Part shown: positions 8,677 through 19,700 of the stretch, in pieces
Layout of the letters: each line of letters begins with the position of its first letter
Numbering within the stretch: position 1 is the first letter of the stretch
Made by a program: the position numbers and the translations under genes
Notes under the pieces: generated by a model
Database searches by the model: none
What the model was told of the DNA's origin: nothing
Seen by the model: only the letters and a program-made list of their open reading frames with translations
From: Owenia fusiformis
Taxonomy: Eukaryota; Annelida; Polychaeta; Sabellida; Oweniidae
DNA: 26,519 bases
Assembly (NCBI GenBank): GCA_903813345.2
Contig: CAIIXF020000009.1
Span: 30,976,740-31,003,258 of the forward strand
Reading direction: 5' to 3'

Positions 8677-9333
8677 GTTTGTTGATTTTTTATTTTCTTA
8701 TTTCTGAATGCAGTGATGATTCATTTATTGGTATATTTATATTGTCTCTTTGCAGTTCGTTACTCTAGTCTAGGTATATTTATTTTCTGTGTGTTTTTGA
8801 ATTGACTGTTTTCAGGGTCTGAAGTTTGTTTCGTATTTATTTTTCACAGGAACATCCATTGATTCCATACATATTTGAGCAAAAGGTCGGATTTGTAATA
8901 ACCCTATTGAATAAATTGTACTACAGGCAGTCTAGTAATCTTTTTGCGTAGCTGATATTTATGTTCAACAAGTACGAGGTTTATCAAGATTTGGTAGAAG
9001 ATGTAAAGGATAAGGTACAATAGTACATGTTTATTATGATAAACCATGGGCTCTATAACAGTCTTATTATTTATTCTCATTTCAGGAAATGGTGGGAATT
9101 TACAAAATTTTGGTGATTTGAATTCTGACGAAGAGGATGAAAAACAGAGACTTATTCAGCAAGTTGTTGAGCTACAAAATACGCTAGACGATCTCTCTCA
9201 ACGCGTTGATTCTGTCAAGGAAGAAAATTTGAAACTTAAATCAGAAAATCAAGTTTTGGGACAATATATAGAGAATCTGATGGCAGCTAGCAGTGTATTC
9301 CAATCCACATCTCCAAAAACAAAGAAGAAATAA
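8571..9333 (+). CDS. SCOC: SCOC, short coiled-coil protein, two exons, 117 aa
   Basis: CDS is 8571-8676 joined to 9086-9333 (354 nt, phase-1 intron, TAG|GTTTGT to TTTCAG|GA). SCOC is a small coiled-coil effector that binds ARL1/ARL3 at the Golgi and FEZ1, and is linked to autophagy control in vertebrates. The C-terminal half is unmistakable: residues 58-106 form heptads ([20 protein letters not shown], then [20 protein letters not shown] and [12 protein letters not shown]), nearly identical to the vertebrate protein. Residues 1-53 are acidic and variable, as in other SCOCs. The tail ends in KTKKK, like the KSKRK tail of the human protein. The start is chosen because an in-frame TAG at 8556-8558 closes the frame; an upstream exon giving another N-terminus cannot be excluded. 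The nearest neighbours are the divergent SLC16-like gene and the convergent FAM149 gene. Confidence 0.95.
9086..9333 (+). CDS. SCOC: SCOC exon 2 (coiled coil, stop TAA)
   Basis: Acceptor TCTCATTTCAG|GA. Encodes the whole conserved coiled coil. The ATG at 9046 that extends this frame upstream crosses the splice acceptor and would add a hydrophobic run not seen in the family, so it is rejected as a start. Confidence 0.96.
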
Positions 9334-10164
9334 ATATGACGTGTTCAGTGGCTGAATACTAATACTTCTCCTCTGCAACGTTGTAGTTGATACTGACAGT
9401 AGATGAAATATGCTGTTATAGATTTTCAAAGTGTCTAATGTATTTCTGTTGAAATACAAGTAATCCGCAGTAATCCTCTATAACTGTCAGTCTGTAGAGA
9501 TTCCACTTTTAGTTCAGCCCTGATATGGATCATACAACTGTACATACGAGATATGTCATGTGATTTAATGGCACTTGGCTTTTAAGAACACTAGGCTGTA
9601 TGTATTGTACAGTAGATGAATATGACAACTGTGACGATGTCCAATAATACAACTGTTGTAGCAACATGTTATACTCGTACATGTATGGATTTTATATACA
9701 TGTATGGATTTTCCAAACATTAAATAATCACCTGATATATCCATAAAGTCACTTTATTCTTTCGAAGCTTTGGAATTGTAGAGACTTTATGGACACCCTG
9801 TATATATGCTGTCAATACAGAGACTGTGCAATCAGTTGTTGAAATTGTGTAACCCAACCTATGTAAGTGTAAAACATGATAGGATATGTGGAGATTTGGA
9901 GGGGAATAAGCACTGAGGAAAACTGTAACATCCTAAAGACTTTATTTCATCTCAAAATCTTAACACTGATCCCATGTTCTATTCCAGTATTCCTAATCGT
10001 CAAATTGGACTGTATAATAGTATAGTTGAATATACATGTTGATGCTAGTCGAAACAATTTCACCATTTTTACTCTTTGCTAGGCCTTGAATTAGAGGCTT
10101 ACACCCCATTCTCCTGACTGTATGGTTGGAAAGGCAAAGCTGTAGGGCTCTGAAGAGGTGTTGC

Positions 10165-10170
10165 AATAAA
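10165..10170 (+). terminator. SCOC: Candidate poly(A) signal for SCOC
   Basis: First AATAAA on the plus strand after the SCOC stop, about 830 nt downstream. A weaker ATTAAA lies at 9719-9724. Motif only. Confidence 0.3.
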
Positions 10171-10411
10171 ATTTAATAACTGGACTCTTTCTGGGGCATG
10201 TAGGGAATTAACTATTGACGTTTATGTAAGATTATGCATTAGATTATGAATATGTTATTTGAAATCATGAATGGAGAACAAACGGCTTAAATGATTCAAC
10301 ATATAGCAAATGACTAAGTTTGTGTTGAATCACATATCCGATGCATACCATTACTGTATCCCGTTGAGAAAATGGCATCTGGTGAAACGTCCAAAGTTTT
10401 ATAGATATGTA

Positions 10412-10594
10412 CAGTGAAAACCTTTCTAAAGTTAAGTTCTCAAAATGTAGAGTTCTACCATAACAATATTCAATGTCACATTGTCACTAGAAGACTATCT
10501 AGATGTAAACACCTTAAGGCTTAATGTGTGAACTAGCTAGGCTCACTATTGAGTAAGCAGTATTTTAGTGTTCACTTTAGACAGGTTTTTGCTG
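10412..10594. mobile_element. Small element with the same termini as 6309-6808
   Basis: The left end CAGTGAAAACCTTTCTAAAG and the inverted right end CAGCAAAAACCTGTCTAAAG agree at 20 of 25 positions over their first 25 bp and are related to the pogo-like termini at 6309. A TA precedes the left end; the right flank is AA, so it is worn. Confidence 0.55.
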
Positions 10595-12873
10595 AAGGCC
10601 AGGGTCAACATTTTCACCCTTTCGGATTTTCAAATTTGGTAGAGGCTAATTAAATACTTCCAAATAGTTCATTTTTTCATTCCATTTTTCAGTAATTGTG
10701 ACAAGCCTGTAAATAATAAATATAATATGATATGTACACATTTCTGAAGCTTAATAATATAATAACAAATTAGAACAAAATACTCAAATATTTAATAGTT
10801 TTTTGTTGTTTATTTCAAAGTATTACTGACTATTTGTGAATACACTATTCTCACATGTTGTATTTACCCTTTTTTGGAGGTATATCTTGTTTATTTTTTT
10901 TACAATTTATCATCTAATCCGATGCAACAGGATCATTACTCCATGTACCAGTGTACTTATGTACAAGAATAGAAATCCTTTATTATTATTTGGTAGCCTA
11001 GAATAAAAATAATTCCATCATCCATCTGATTATTTACTGGAATAGTTTACTGAATTACATGTACCATTATATTTACTGAGTTAGTGTTATATAACCCATT
11101 TAACAAATACGAATTATCAATTCATTTATTGGATCTCTATTCAATTTACTGCATTATTTTCTTGTAGCAATATACAATCTTAGTAACTTATTAGTGAGTA
11201 AAATTCAGGTTAGGAAAATATCATTCCTATGTTGTCAAGTGTCATGTCTATAAATTATATGTACAAATTTTATTTTACACTCCGTTAGAAGTAATTTGTT
11301 AAATTGGAGTTAGTAACAAGTTGAGCCCTAGGACCCCATAAATGACAATATATAATATAGAATTGTATCATTGATGAAGACCCCATATAATGACTCAAAA
11401 TAAAAGCATTTTAATTTGAAAGCTGATATAGCATTATATACATTTGAAGACAGTACAATGAGACAAATTTTTTATAACACAAAATATGGCACTTTTTAGT
11501 GAGATTTGTGCAATCATTGAAAGTTAACCTATCCTCCTGTAATAACAATGTTCGATGCACATAATTACATAATGTCACAACACATTTGGCATAGCATTGT
11601 TTACATTTTACATATTTGAATCTATTTAAAAAATCCCCAAACTTTTAAGACTCATAATAGCCTCCAAATTGCACTATCAAGAAACTGATATGGGCCTAGT
11701 GCTTCTTTCCCAAAAATACCAGGGCTTGAGAAATTATTCGCCAAGTGAGCTGCATGACATATACTTGTAAAGGTGCATGCATCTCTCTAATTTCTAGAGG
11801 CAATTCATCATGTGAGTATTTTTCAAGATAATATTTATAGGAAAGAAGGCTGGAGACAAAGTCTATTGACATGACCTGAGAGTTTTCTCAACTTTGATAT
11901 TCTTAGGATCAGAGAGAGGCAATGAGTCCCTTTATTAGCATACAACATAGGCTAGTTGAAATCCAAAAATTGAGCTCTCAAGTTATGTTTACCAGGAAAT
12001 GTTGGCATCCACATTGGGTAGCAACTGATAATTTCAGACACGAGCCCTGCTTCCAAACCAACTTGCATTGATTCAATTCCAACTATGTTTCCTGAGTAAA
12101 CCCAGCATACATTTGTTTCTTAGCCCCAACATGTGCTTGGGGGATATAAATAAACAAGGCATTAACATGCAAAATGCCACCACCTGTCATTTGTTACAGA
12201 CACCAAACACCACGAAAAAGTTGAAGACTATAACAATATGACAAGTGGTGACATAAAAATAAAAAGTTTGTGGGGAATTGAATATATTTCTTTGTGCCGT
12301 GACAGTGACGGCTCTCTCATGACAATGGATCAAAACAGCCCAGAGGGCCTTACTAAAATTCAGTACCAACGAAGGAAGCAAAAACTGTGAACTTCAAGTG
12401 TCATTGAGCAATAGGCGTAAGCATCACATCATCAGTTTGCAACAAATACACACAATTCTTCAGTATTATATGGACAACTGAAAAAACATTCCGTTTCAGC
12501 CAAAGGACAAAATAGGATCTGTTGAGGTAACTTCATGAAAAATGTTACAGTTTCACATTTTTGATCAACATGCCAATGTTTTGACAAGACTTCATCCCAA
12601 ATTTTGTAATCTGTATGCCTGGCTTCCACTTTCTTTTCGTTTCTTCAAAGTATTGAATTGATATATGATGATTTGAATACATATATGTAGCAGGTTGAGA
12701 TTTCATTCAGTTTGATTAATAAACCTTCCATGTGTCGACTCAGTCACTTGAAGCTCTATACTACGGGCCAAAGAAAGTATCACAGCAATATTGTAAATAC
12801 CCGTCATTACAATTGAGACCTCCTCTACACTCACCTTTAGTGGTGATCTTAATTAAACACCTGTAGAAAAGTG

Positions 12874-12879
12874 TTTATT
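12874..12879 (-). terminator. Candidate poly(A) signal for the FAM149-like gene
   Basis: AATAAA on the minus strand, about 780 nt past the stop at 13657. Another lies near 13889, which would serve the shorter form ending at 15167. Motif only. Confidence 0.3.
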
Positions 12880-13656
12880 TAGACACTAATTATATAAACA
12901 AGCTTGTTTTGGAGAATATGTTGGATTACATTGAAAGTTTACTCATTTCAATTCTCAATATGGACATAGCTTTCCATTAATAATTAGACTTATGCACATT
13001 TACACCTCTGCAATTTCATACAGAGCTCATGGAATTTGACAACAGGTAATCTGAATTTGGCATATGTCTAAATGCAATCTATCAAGCACTGTTGACTGGA
13101 GTACATGTAATTCCCTGCAATTCTTCACCACATTTATAACCTTGAACATAAATACAAGCTCAATAATACATGGCAGTCTGAGTCACATTTGCACAGAATT
13201 TTGCAATAGTACGGTCATAAACTCACAATGAATCATCTCAGAATGGTACACGGTCATATCTGACTCAATAACCTTATACTGTCAATCACAATGATACAAG
13301 GTCACAATTGCAGTGATTTGACAAGAGTACAGGATCATTAACTCACAACGATCAACATTAAAGTGTGTTTGTCATTCTAATGTTTTACTCAAAGACTTGA
13401 AACCATGATGTACTGGCATAAGGGTGTGATGTACGTAAGTGTCTGGTCTTTAGGACAATGTCTTGTTAATCCATGTATGGACACTTCAAATCACTTCAAA
13501 GGTTTGAACAGGAGGTATTAAATCCTAATGACACACTGACTGGTGATGCATTCACATATATCTTCAGACTATAGTTCCTGCTATTGGTAGTCTCCATAGT
13601 TGCACCATCTGACATGGTAATTGTATCCCTGAGCATAGAAAGTAGTTCAGACCCTA

Positions 13657-13727
13657 TCACTTCACTTGAAAGTATGTGTGCTGTCGCCTCTTGTAGGGAT
13701 TATTTCCTGGAGATGAGTGAGTAGGGG
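13657..13727 (-). CDS. Candidate terminal exon of the FAM149-like gene
   Basis: Acceptor AATTATGATTGCAG|CC. The phase fits the exon at 16525 directly, and also the optional exon at 15184. Encodes PTHSSPGNNPYKRRQHTYF and stops at TGA 13657-13659. The pyrimidine tract is modest and the tail is not conserved in sequences I can recall. Confidence 0.5.
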
Positions 13728-16700
13728 CTGCAATCATAATTAATAAACAATGAAATTTTGATTCCTATAAAACAAATATTGCAAATTGAATTAATTTGGC
13801 ACTGTTTAATTTACATTATATTTTTAAGTTTTTTTTAGAGATGTATGATGATTTGATTTGGCAGAATTTGCCGTAATGCCAAACATTTTCTTTTATTGAT
13901 ACAGATCCTTTATCAAATCACCAAATGGATGGAGGTGCCAAATTATTCCAATTTACACCATAATATTTACACAACAAAATGAAAAGCACTTAAAAATTGT
14001 TAAAATAAAAATAAGCTGAATTAGATCATTTTTTTCAAACAAAACACAAATTACATGTATAAAAATTAAGAACAACATGTAGAAATTCAATCAACAAATA
14101 CTTTACTCTTTAACAGTAATATTTCTCTGCAACTGATACAAACAAACAAAAATATCCTACTCAATCATGCAGTGTGTGATGTAAATAATAAGGTGAATAT
14201 AAATGTAGAATGTCAGTAAACAGTGAGAGACAAATAAACTTTATAAAATGAAACTGGTGTCTGAAAAATGTTTCAATTTTCAAACAGTTGAGCTAACTTA
14301 AAAAACTAAATAAAAACAGCAACTCCCTGGAGTAGCAAATCCCACCGAAAAGAACATCATCTGTTCACCAATATTTGAGGTATCATCCAAACAGATGGAA
14401 GGACAGATGAACAAGTTTGGTGGGATAGTAATGAACAGGGGCTTAAAGATCAAGTCCATTATTTAATAAAAATATGAAATCAATTATACAGGTATATGTA
14501 TACTACATGTGTTTAGTCTCTCAAATTAACACAATAACTTCTGTCTACCATTTTAAGCCCAACTAAACTATGATTCTAAAACTGATCTGAACACTACATA
14601 TGGTACCTAGCTAATGGTACCCATATAGAATATTCTTCCCATTCCACTTTGACTAACCTACAGCACAGTAGAAAAGTGTATAAAAATACAGTAGTTTGAT
14701 TTTTGGGTTTTAATTATTCTTTGTCATTCTGGTGTTTTTGTAAGTATCACTAATTTCAATAATTTCACCCAGCTCTCAGTCGAGCATGATAGTTTATAAG
14801 CGATAGTATGCCATATACCGTACATGTCCATTATGCTGTCTTATAAGTTTACATACATGTATATGAAATAATAATAGACATCACCTTTGACTCTACATCC
14901 AATAGGCCTATTGATTTTTGGAAGCTCAAATGTAAAATCATCAATTTCTCTAAATCCCTACACCTCTAGGTCAACCTCATTTCTTGATCAACTCAACCAT
15001 ATTCTATCCAACATCAATCATGCCTAGAATTCACATCTAGAAGCATCCCATTTCATATATTTTTAGATACAACACTTCAAAATCCAATTCCCATAAGCCA
15101 TACCCCTACAAGGCATGCATATTGACAAACCCATGCAAACACCTAACCTAGCTCCTGCTGGTCATGTCATGTGCTCAATTTACGTGTAAATTTATCCCTG
15201 CGTCTCAAAGAACATGTAGATTGAGTAATCAATGGTATTTGGATCATTGGCACTTGTAATTTGGCAGTCTTCGATGACTTTTTGGCACCTGGGAGAATAA
15301 ACAGAGGATTTTAATCATTGCTTGCGTGCTGTCAGTAATTGAAGATGCTTGTTAGGAAATTCCTCAGCAAAATAGGCCTGATTTGAGTTGTGTAAAAATG
15401 TTCATTCCAGTTTTGTTAAGTCAATCGGAAAAAGCATACAGCCATATTGTATTTTGAATACTTGTTAAAAGCAGGTTCATAACAAATATCGGGCATCACG
15501 GATACTTTCTCCTTTGGTTGTTAATCAAACCTTACTTCAGTGTCCATGCAGTGCTGCTACATACTGTTTTGGTGTATTAATTATAATTCTGTACATCGAT
15601 AATTTTGCATAAGGCATGTTAATTTCAAATAGACATACATTCTCTTGCTTTTCTTACATAAATTTGTTTTGTACAATCTTTGCATTCCATCAGTGCTGTT
15701 AGTAAAACTCAAAACATTCAAATCTTTCTTATGCCAGGCATTAGGAGACAAAACTCTGATACACAGTTCAATCCCTATCCAAAACTTTTCACTCAGTAGA
15801 ATATAATCCCAGACTTTTCACTCCATAGAATATAGTTCTGAATAATGGCAATTCAACAACATCAGACTGTGAACTGAACTCAGAATGCAGTTGTTATTCA
15901 TTCAATTCAATTCAAGACATGTTAATGTGCAACATTTCACTTAAATACTGAATTACAGTACAACTTTTCACTTACGTCCATGCTAGCATGCAGCTAAAAA
16001 TGGTGTTTTCCTATGGGTACAATATATCAGGGTCAAAGCAGTATATCATATTCCACACAAACATGCTATAACTGGGGGATCCTAAAGTATTGACATTTTT
16101 CAGTCTGTTTTGCTTTTCATTTTTCAGTTTGGTTTTGGGTGAATTAAGTATGTATTTAGTGATTACCTGTTTAAGTGGAAGACATTTAGTACCACTTGGG
16201 AAGTGTTCCACTTATAGAGGTTTATTTCATATCAAATGACATTTTTGAGGAAATTGTTATGCTTTTCTGAATGACTTGGTTCAATATGTGAAACCAAAAA
16301 ACACAGAACTGATAGTTTTAGAACTAAACATACTAACTGAGGTCAACTACAAAACATGCGTATATACAGTATATTACATATAAGATAGTACACATACAAA
16401 GAATTCAGTTTTTTATACTTATTTATCGAGTTCTTAGATCTAATTTATTTAAATCATGTGTTTTACAAGAATGTAAGGGGGGGGGGCCATACAGTGACTA
16501 GAATGGCCTGGCTTGCTTACTTACCCCATTGATTCTGTAAGAAATGATCTGGCTGATAGTGTGCCTCTTCTTCACCCTCCTCCCCTGGATGGGTCACCCC
16601 AATAGAACTTCCAGTGATTCCTAGATGTTTACTGCTGAGGTTATAACTTGGACCTAGAAAATAAAAAGTAAGAACATTAAATTATATACAGTGTTAACTG

Positions 16701-19700
16701 TGTGTAAGAGTTGGAAGTAGATTTTGTGAAAAATACTGTGTATTGTATTTGTATGTTCATGCCTGCAGGATTTATACACATTAGAATCTAGGAAAGAATG
16801 TTAATGAAAACACAGAATGAAATTCCACGCTAAGGTCTGATGTGAAAAAGTCAGTCAATGACCCCTTGTTGTCAGTCCACCCCAGACGGCATCAAACCCA
16901 CGACCCCTTGTTATTTTTATTTACCTTAAAAAAACTAAACAAGTTGACATTTATAATATTGAAATAAGTGATCCACGATTTTCAGTAAATTCCACGTCGT
17001 TCAGAATAAACAAAAATTATTTTCAAGAAGGAACAAATTCAAAACATTCAACAAGGAATTACAGTAATGTACTTACTAAATGACCCTCCTGCTAGACCTC
17101 CTCGTGCACTAAACCCAAGTGGAGTGGAGGAACGCCGGCTTATTCCAAATGGTGAGTCCAGTTTGTCACTCTGCAAAACAAAATATTAAGGCTTTTGTGA
17201 AATTCCTTTCAATTTTACAATTTGTATATTTACATTTGAACTCTACATCTCCCTTCCTTCCCCCTAAAATGAAAAGGGTATTACTCAATTTGTAGTCAGA
17301 TGCCAAATCAATTGTAACTAATAAAAAAAAAATTGCAGTTCCTCCTATTGTTGCCAAAATGAACATTGTGGTTAGGAAATAGATTGTTGACAAGACATGA
17401 TCCATAATTTTTCAGATGTTTTTTTAACAAGTATAAAATGTAAGACCACAAACAGGAAGTTTCACAAGAAATATTATTAATGAATATTTAACAGTGAACT
17501 AAAACAAATACAAGGCATGTCATCACCTGGTAGATAATTGCAAATAGCTACAAAAATGTTACAATTTGTTACAAAAGTGTAACAACTTGTTTCAAAAGTA
17601 TAACAACTTGTTTCAAAAGTGTAACAACTTGTTTCAAAAGTGTAACAATTTGTATCAAAAGTGTAACAATTTGTTGCAAAAGTGTAGCAACTTGTTACAG
17701 ATAGGATGACCTGACCATTAAACACCAATGCTGAACTCAGACTGCCAGTCATGAAAAAATGGTGGCTATAACAATAATTCAATATTTTTATTGGTGGTGA
17801 CATAAAACACATTTAAAATAACTATCTTATGGCTAATACCTGCTCCATAACCATGTTGTTACTAGAGGCTTTCACTGGCTGAGATCAAAGAAATCAAAAT
17901 CATAACTCATTTATAAGCCAAACATATACCATTCTGAATTCAGAGTTTCACCTCTTGTTACATTATTAAATCACATGGCATATTACATGTATCACACACA
18001 CATTTTCATTATATGACATGTACACAATATTAATAATGGACATCTGACTTTTGATAATGATATCAATAAGTGAAGAAGTTGAATATTTATCAAAGTACTG
18101 CAAATATCGATTCAAATACCATTGAGTTACAGTCTTACATTAAGTTCAACTGGTTATACCTTGAGATTGGAACATTAGCCTTACCCTGAAAGTATGTGTT
18201 GTGCTAGGTCTTGCTATTTCCTGCGCACCTATTGCTTTTTCCCGTTCTTTATATATAGATCTAGAATCTTTGTCATGAACAGCACTACTCGCACGACTGC
18301 CTGAGAAAGTTGTCCTTTTCTGAAATATTTTGATTAACAAACCACTTTAGAATCAATGAAATAATAAGAGCGTGTTAAAAAACATCAATTGCTTATTCAT
18401 CACCTCTTTAACTGAATGAAGATGAAATATGGCAAATGAAGAAGCTGTTAGGCCCATACTTACTGCACTTTTAGTAGCTGCCATTGGCACAGTGTTGGAA
18501 AGATTGGATACCTCACTGTCTAATGGTATAGGGGGTAATTGGCGATAATTTGGCGGGGAATGAAGACGGTCTGTGGCAGTGCCGAGACGAGTGACTAAAA
18601 TAGAAGGCTGGTTGCGTTCCTCCTCCTATAAAAGAAAACAATAAATTAAAGTATCGTTGATGTTTGTAAACATTCTCTATTTCAGCACTTACGAAGAAAC
18701 ACTTGAATTAATGCAATACACAACAAAATGCACAGTCACAAAAAGTCAACTTTAGCTAAGCAATTTTTCAGTTTGTTTTGTACATCCATGGATGTTACCT
18801 TGTGATATACAGGGTGTTCCAAAAGTAACAGGACTGGTGCTGGCATTTTGTCAAATCTGTATGGAGTGTCTTCAAATTTACACAAATTGTACTTTGATGT
18901 ATTACAACTAAAATTGTGAAGTTTCAGAAAAAAATATAAAATGTGGGTAGAGTTACGGTTACTATAGTAACATGACATCACAGTACCCGGGGCAACTTTT
19001 TCATGAAAATGTGATATCCAAAATTTTTGTATGACTGAAGAAAGTATCGAATTCACCTATTACAACACAACATTTCTTGTTTGTTTTATTAGTTGTTTTG
19101 TTGTAATGGTGTTGCTTTACAACTCCGCTACAAGTATGATTTCATAATAATAATAATATCTATTTACTAATTCACTTTCCTGGAATATCACTATGTATAA
19201 CAGTTTGCACAATTAACGATTGAGTTTTTGAAAAAACGCAATTTGAAGCCAGTTATTCACCTTGATAACGTGCCTTCCCGCGAGTCAGCATTAAAGACCA
19301 CTGCCACTATAGAAGAGCTAGGTGTTGATGTCTAAAACCATGCACCATACTCTTATGATCATGCAATATCTAATTTTTACTTATATGGAGAATGGAATCC
19401 TAATCAGCGCGGTATTAGACCTTTAAAGATGAGAATGACCTGCTCCTAGTTGTCCAATGGACCCTGCGTGACATGTCCTCAGATAGTTGGTTCACTTATG
19501 TGTTTGAATCATGGATCCAGAGTGCTATTCTTAAACTGATCAAAGAGGAGCCTACTTTGCAAAGTGAGGATACATAGGAATATCAACTGATGTAAAGCAA
19601 ATCTAATTTTCACCAGCTGAATTGTTGCATTTCAACTTTTATATGGGTTGTTCAAAATGCTTAAAGTCTAAAATTTTCTGGGTGGAATGTTGCCCCGGGT

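Larger units (their letters stand above)
9334..13656. other. Gap between convergent SCOC and FAM149-like 3' ends
   Basis: No gene seen. It probably contains both 3' UTRs. It also holds a two-copy ACATGTATGGATTTT repeat (about 9679-9712), the small pogo-like element at 10412, a loosely repeated GGTCAT..CTCACAA word (about 13211-13350), and a 56-codon minus-strand open frame (11952-12119) without a start or known domain. Confidence 0.5.

Noticed and set aside
9046-9085. ATG that would start SCOC in exon 2
   Set aside because: Lies before the TTTCAG acceptor and adds a hydrophobic [13 protein letters not shown] segment foreign to the family.
17477-17812. Cys/Thr-rich repeat protein (CYTFETS repeats)
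   Set aside because: By-product of the 21-bp minisatellite inside an intron.
18736-19056. 106-codon minus-strand open frame
   Set aside because: Falls across the left inverted repeat of the mariner relic; the transposase remnant is on the other strand.
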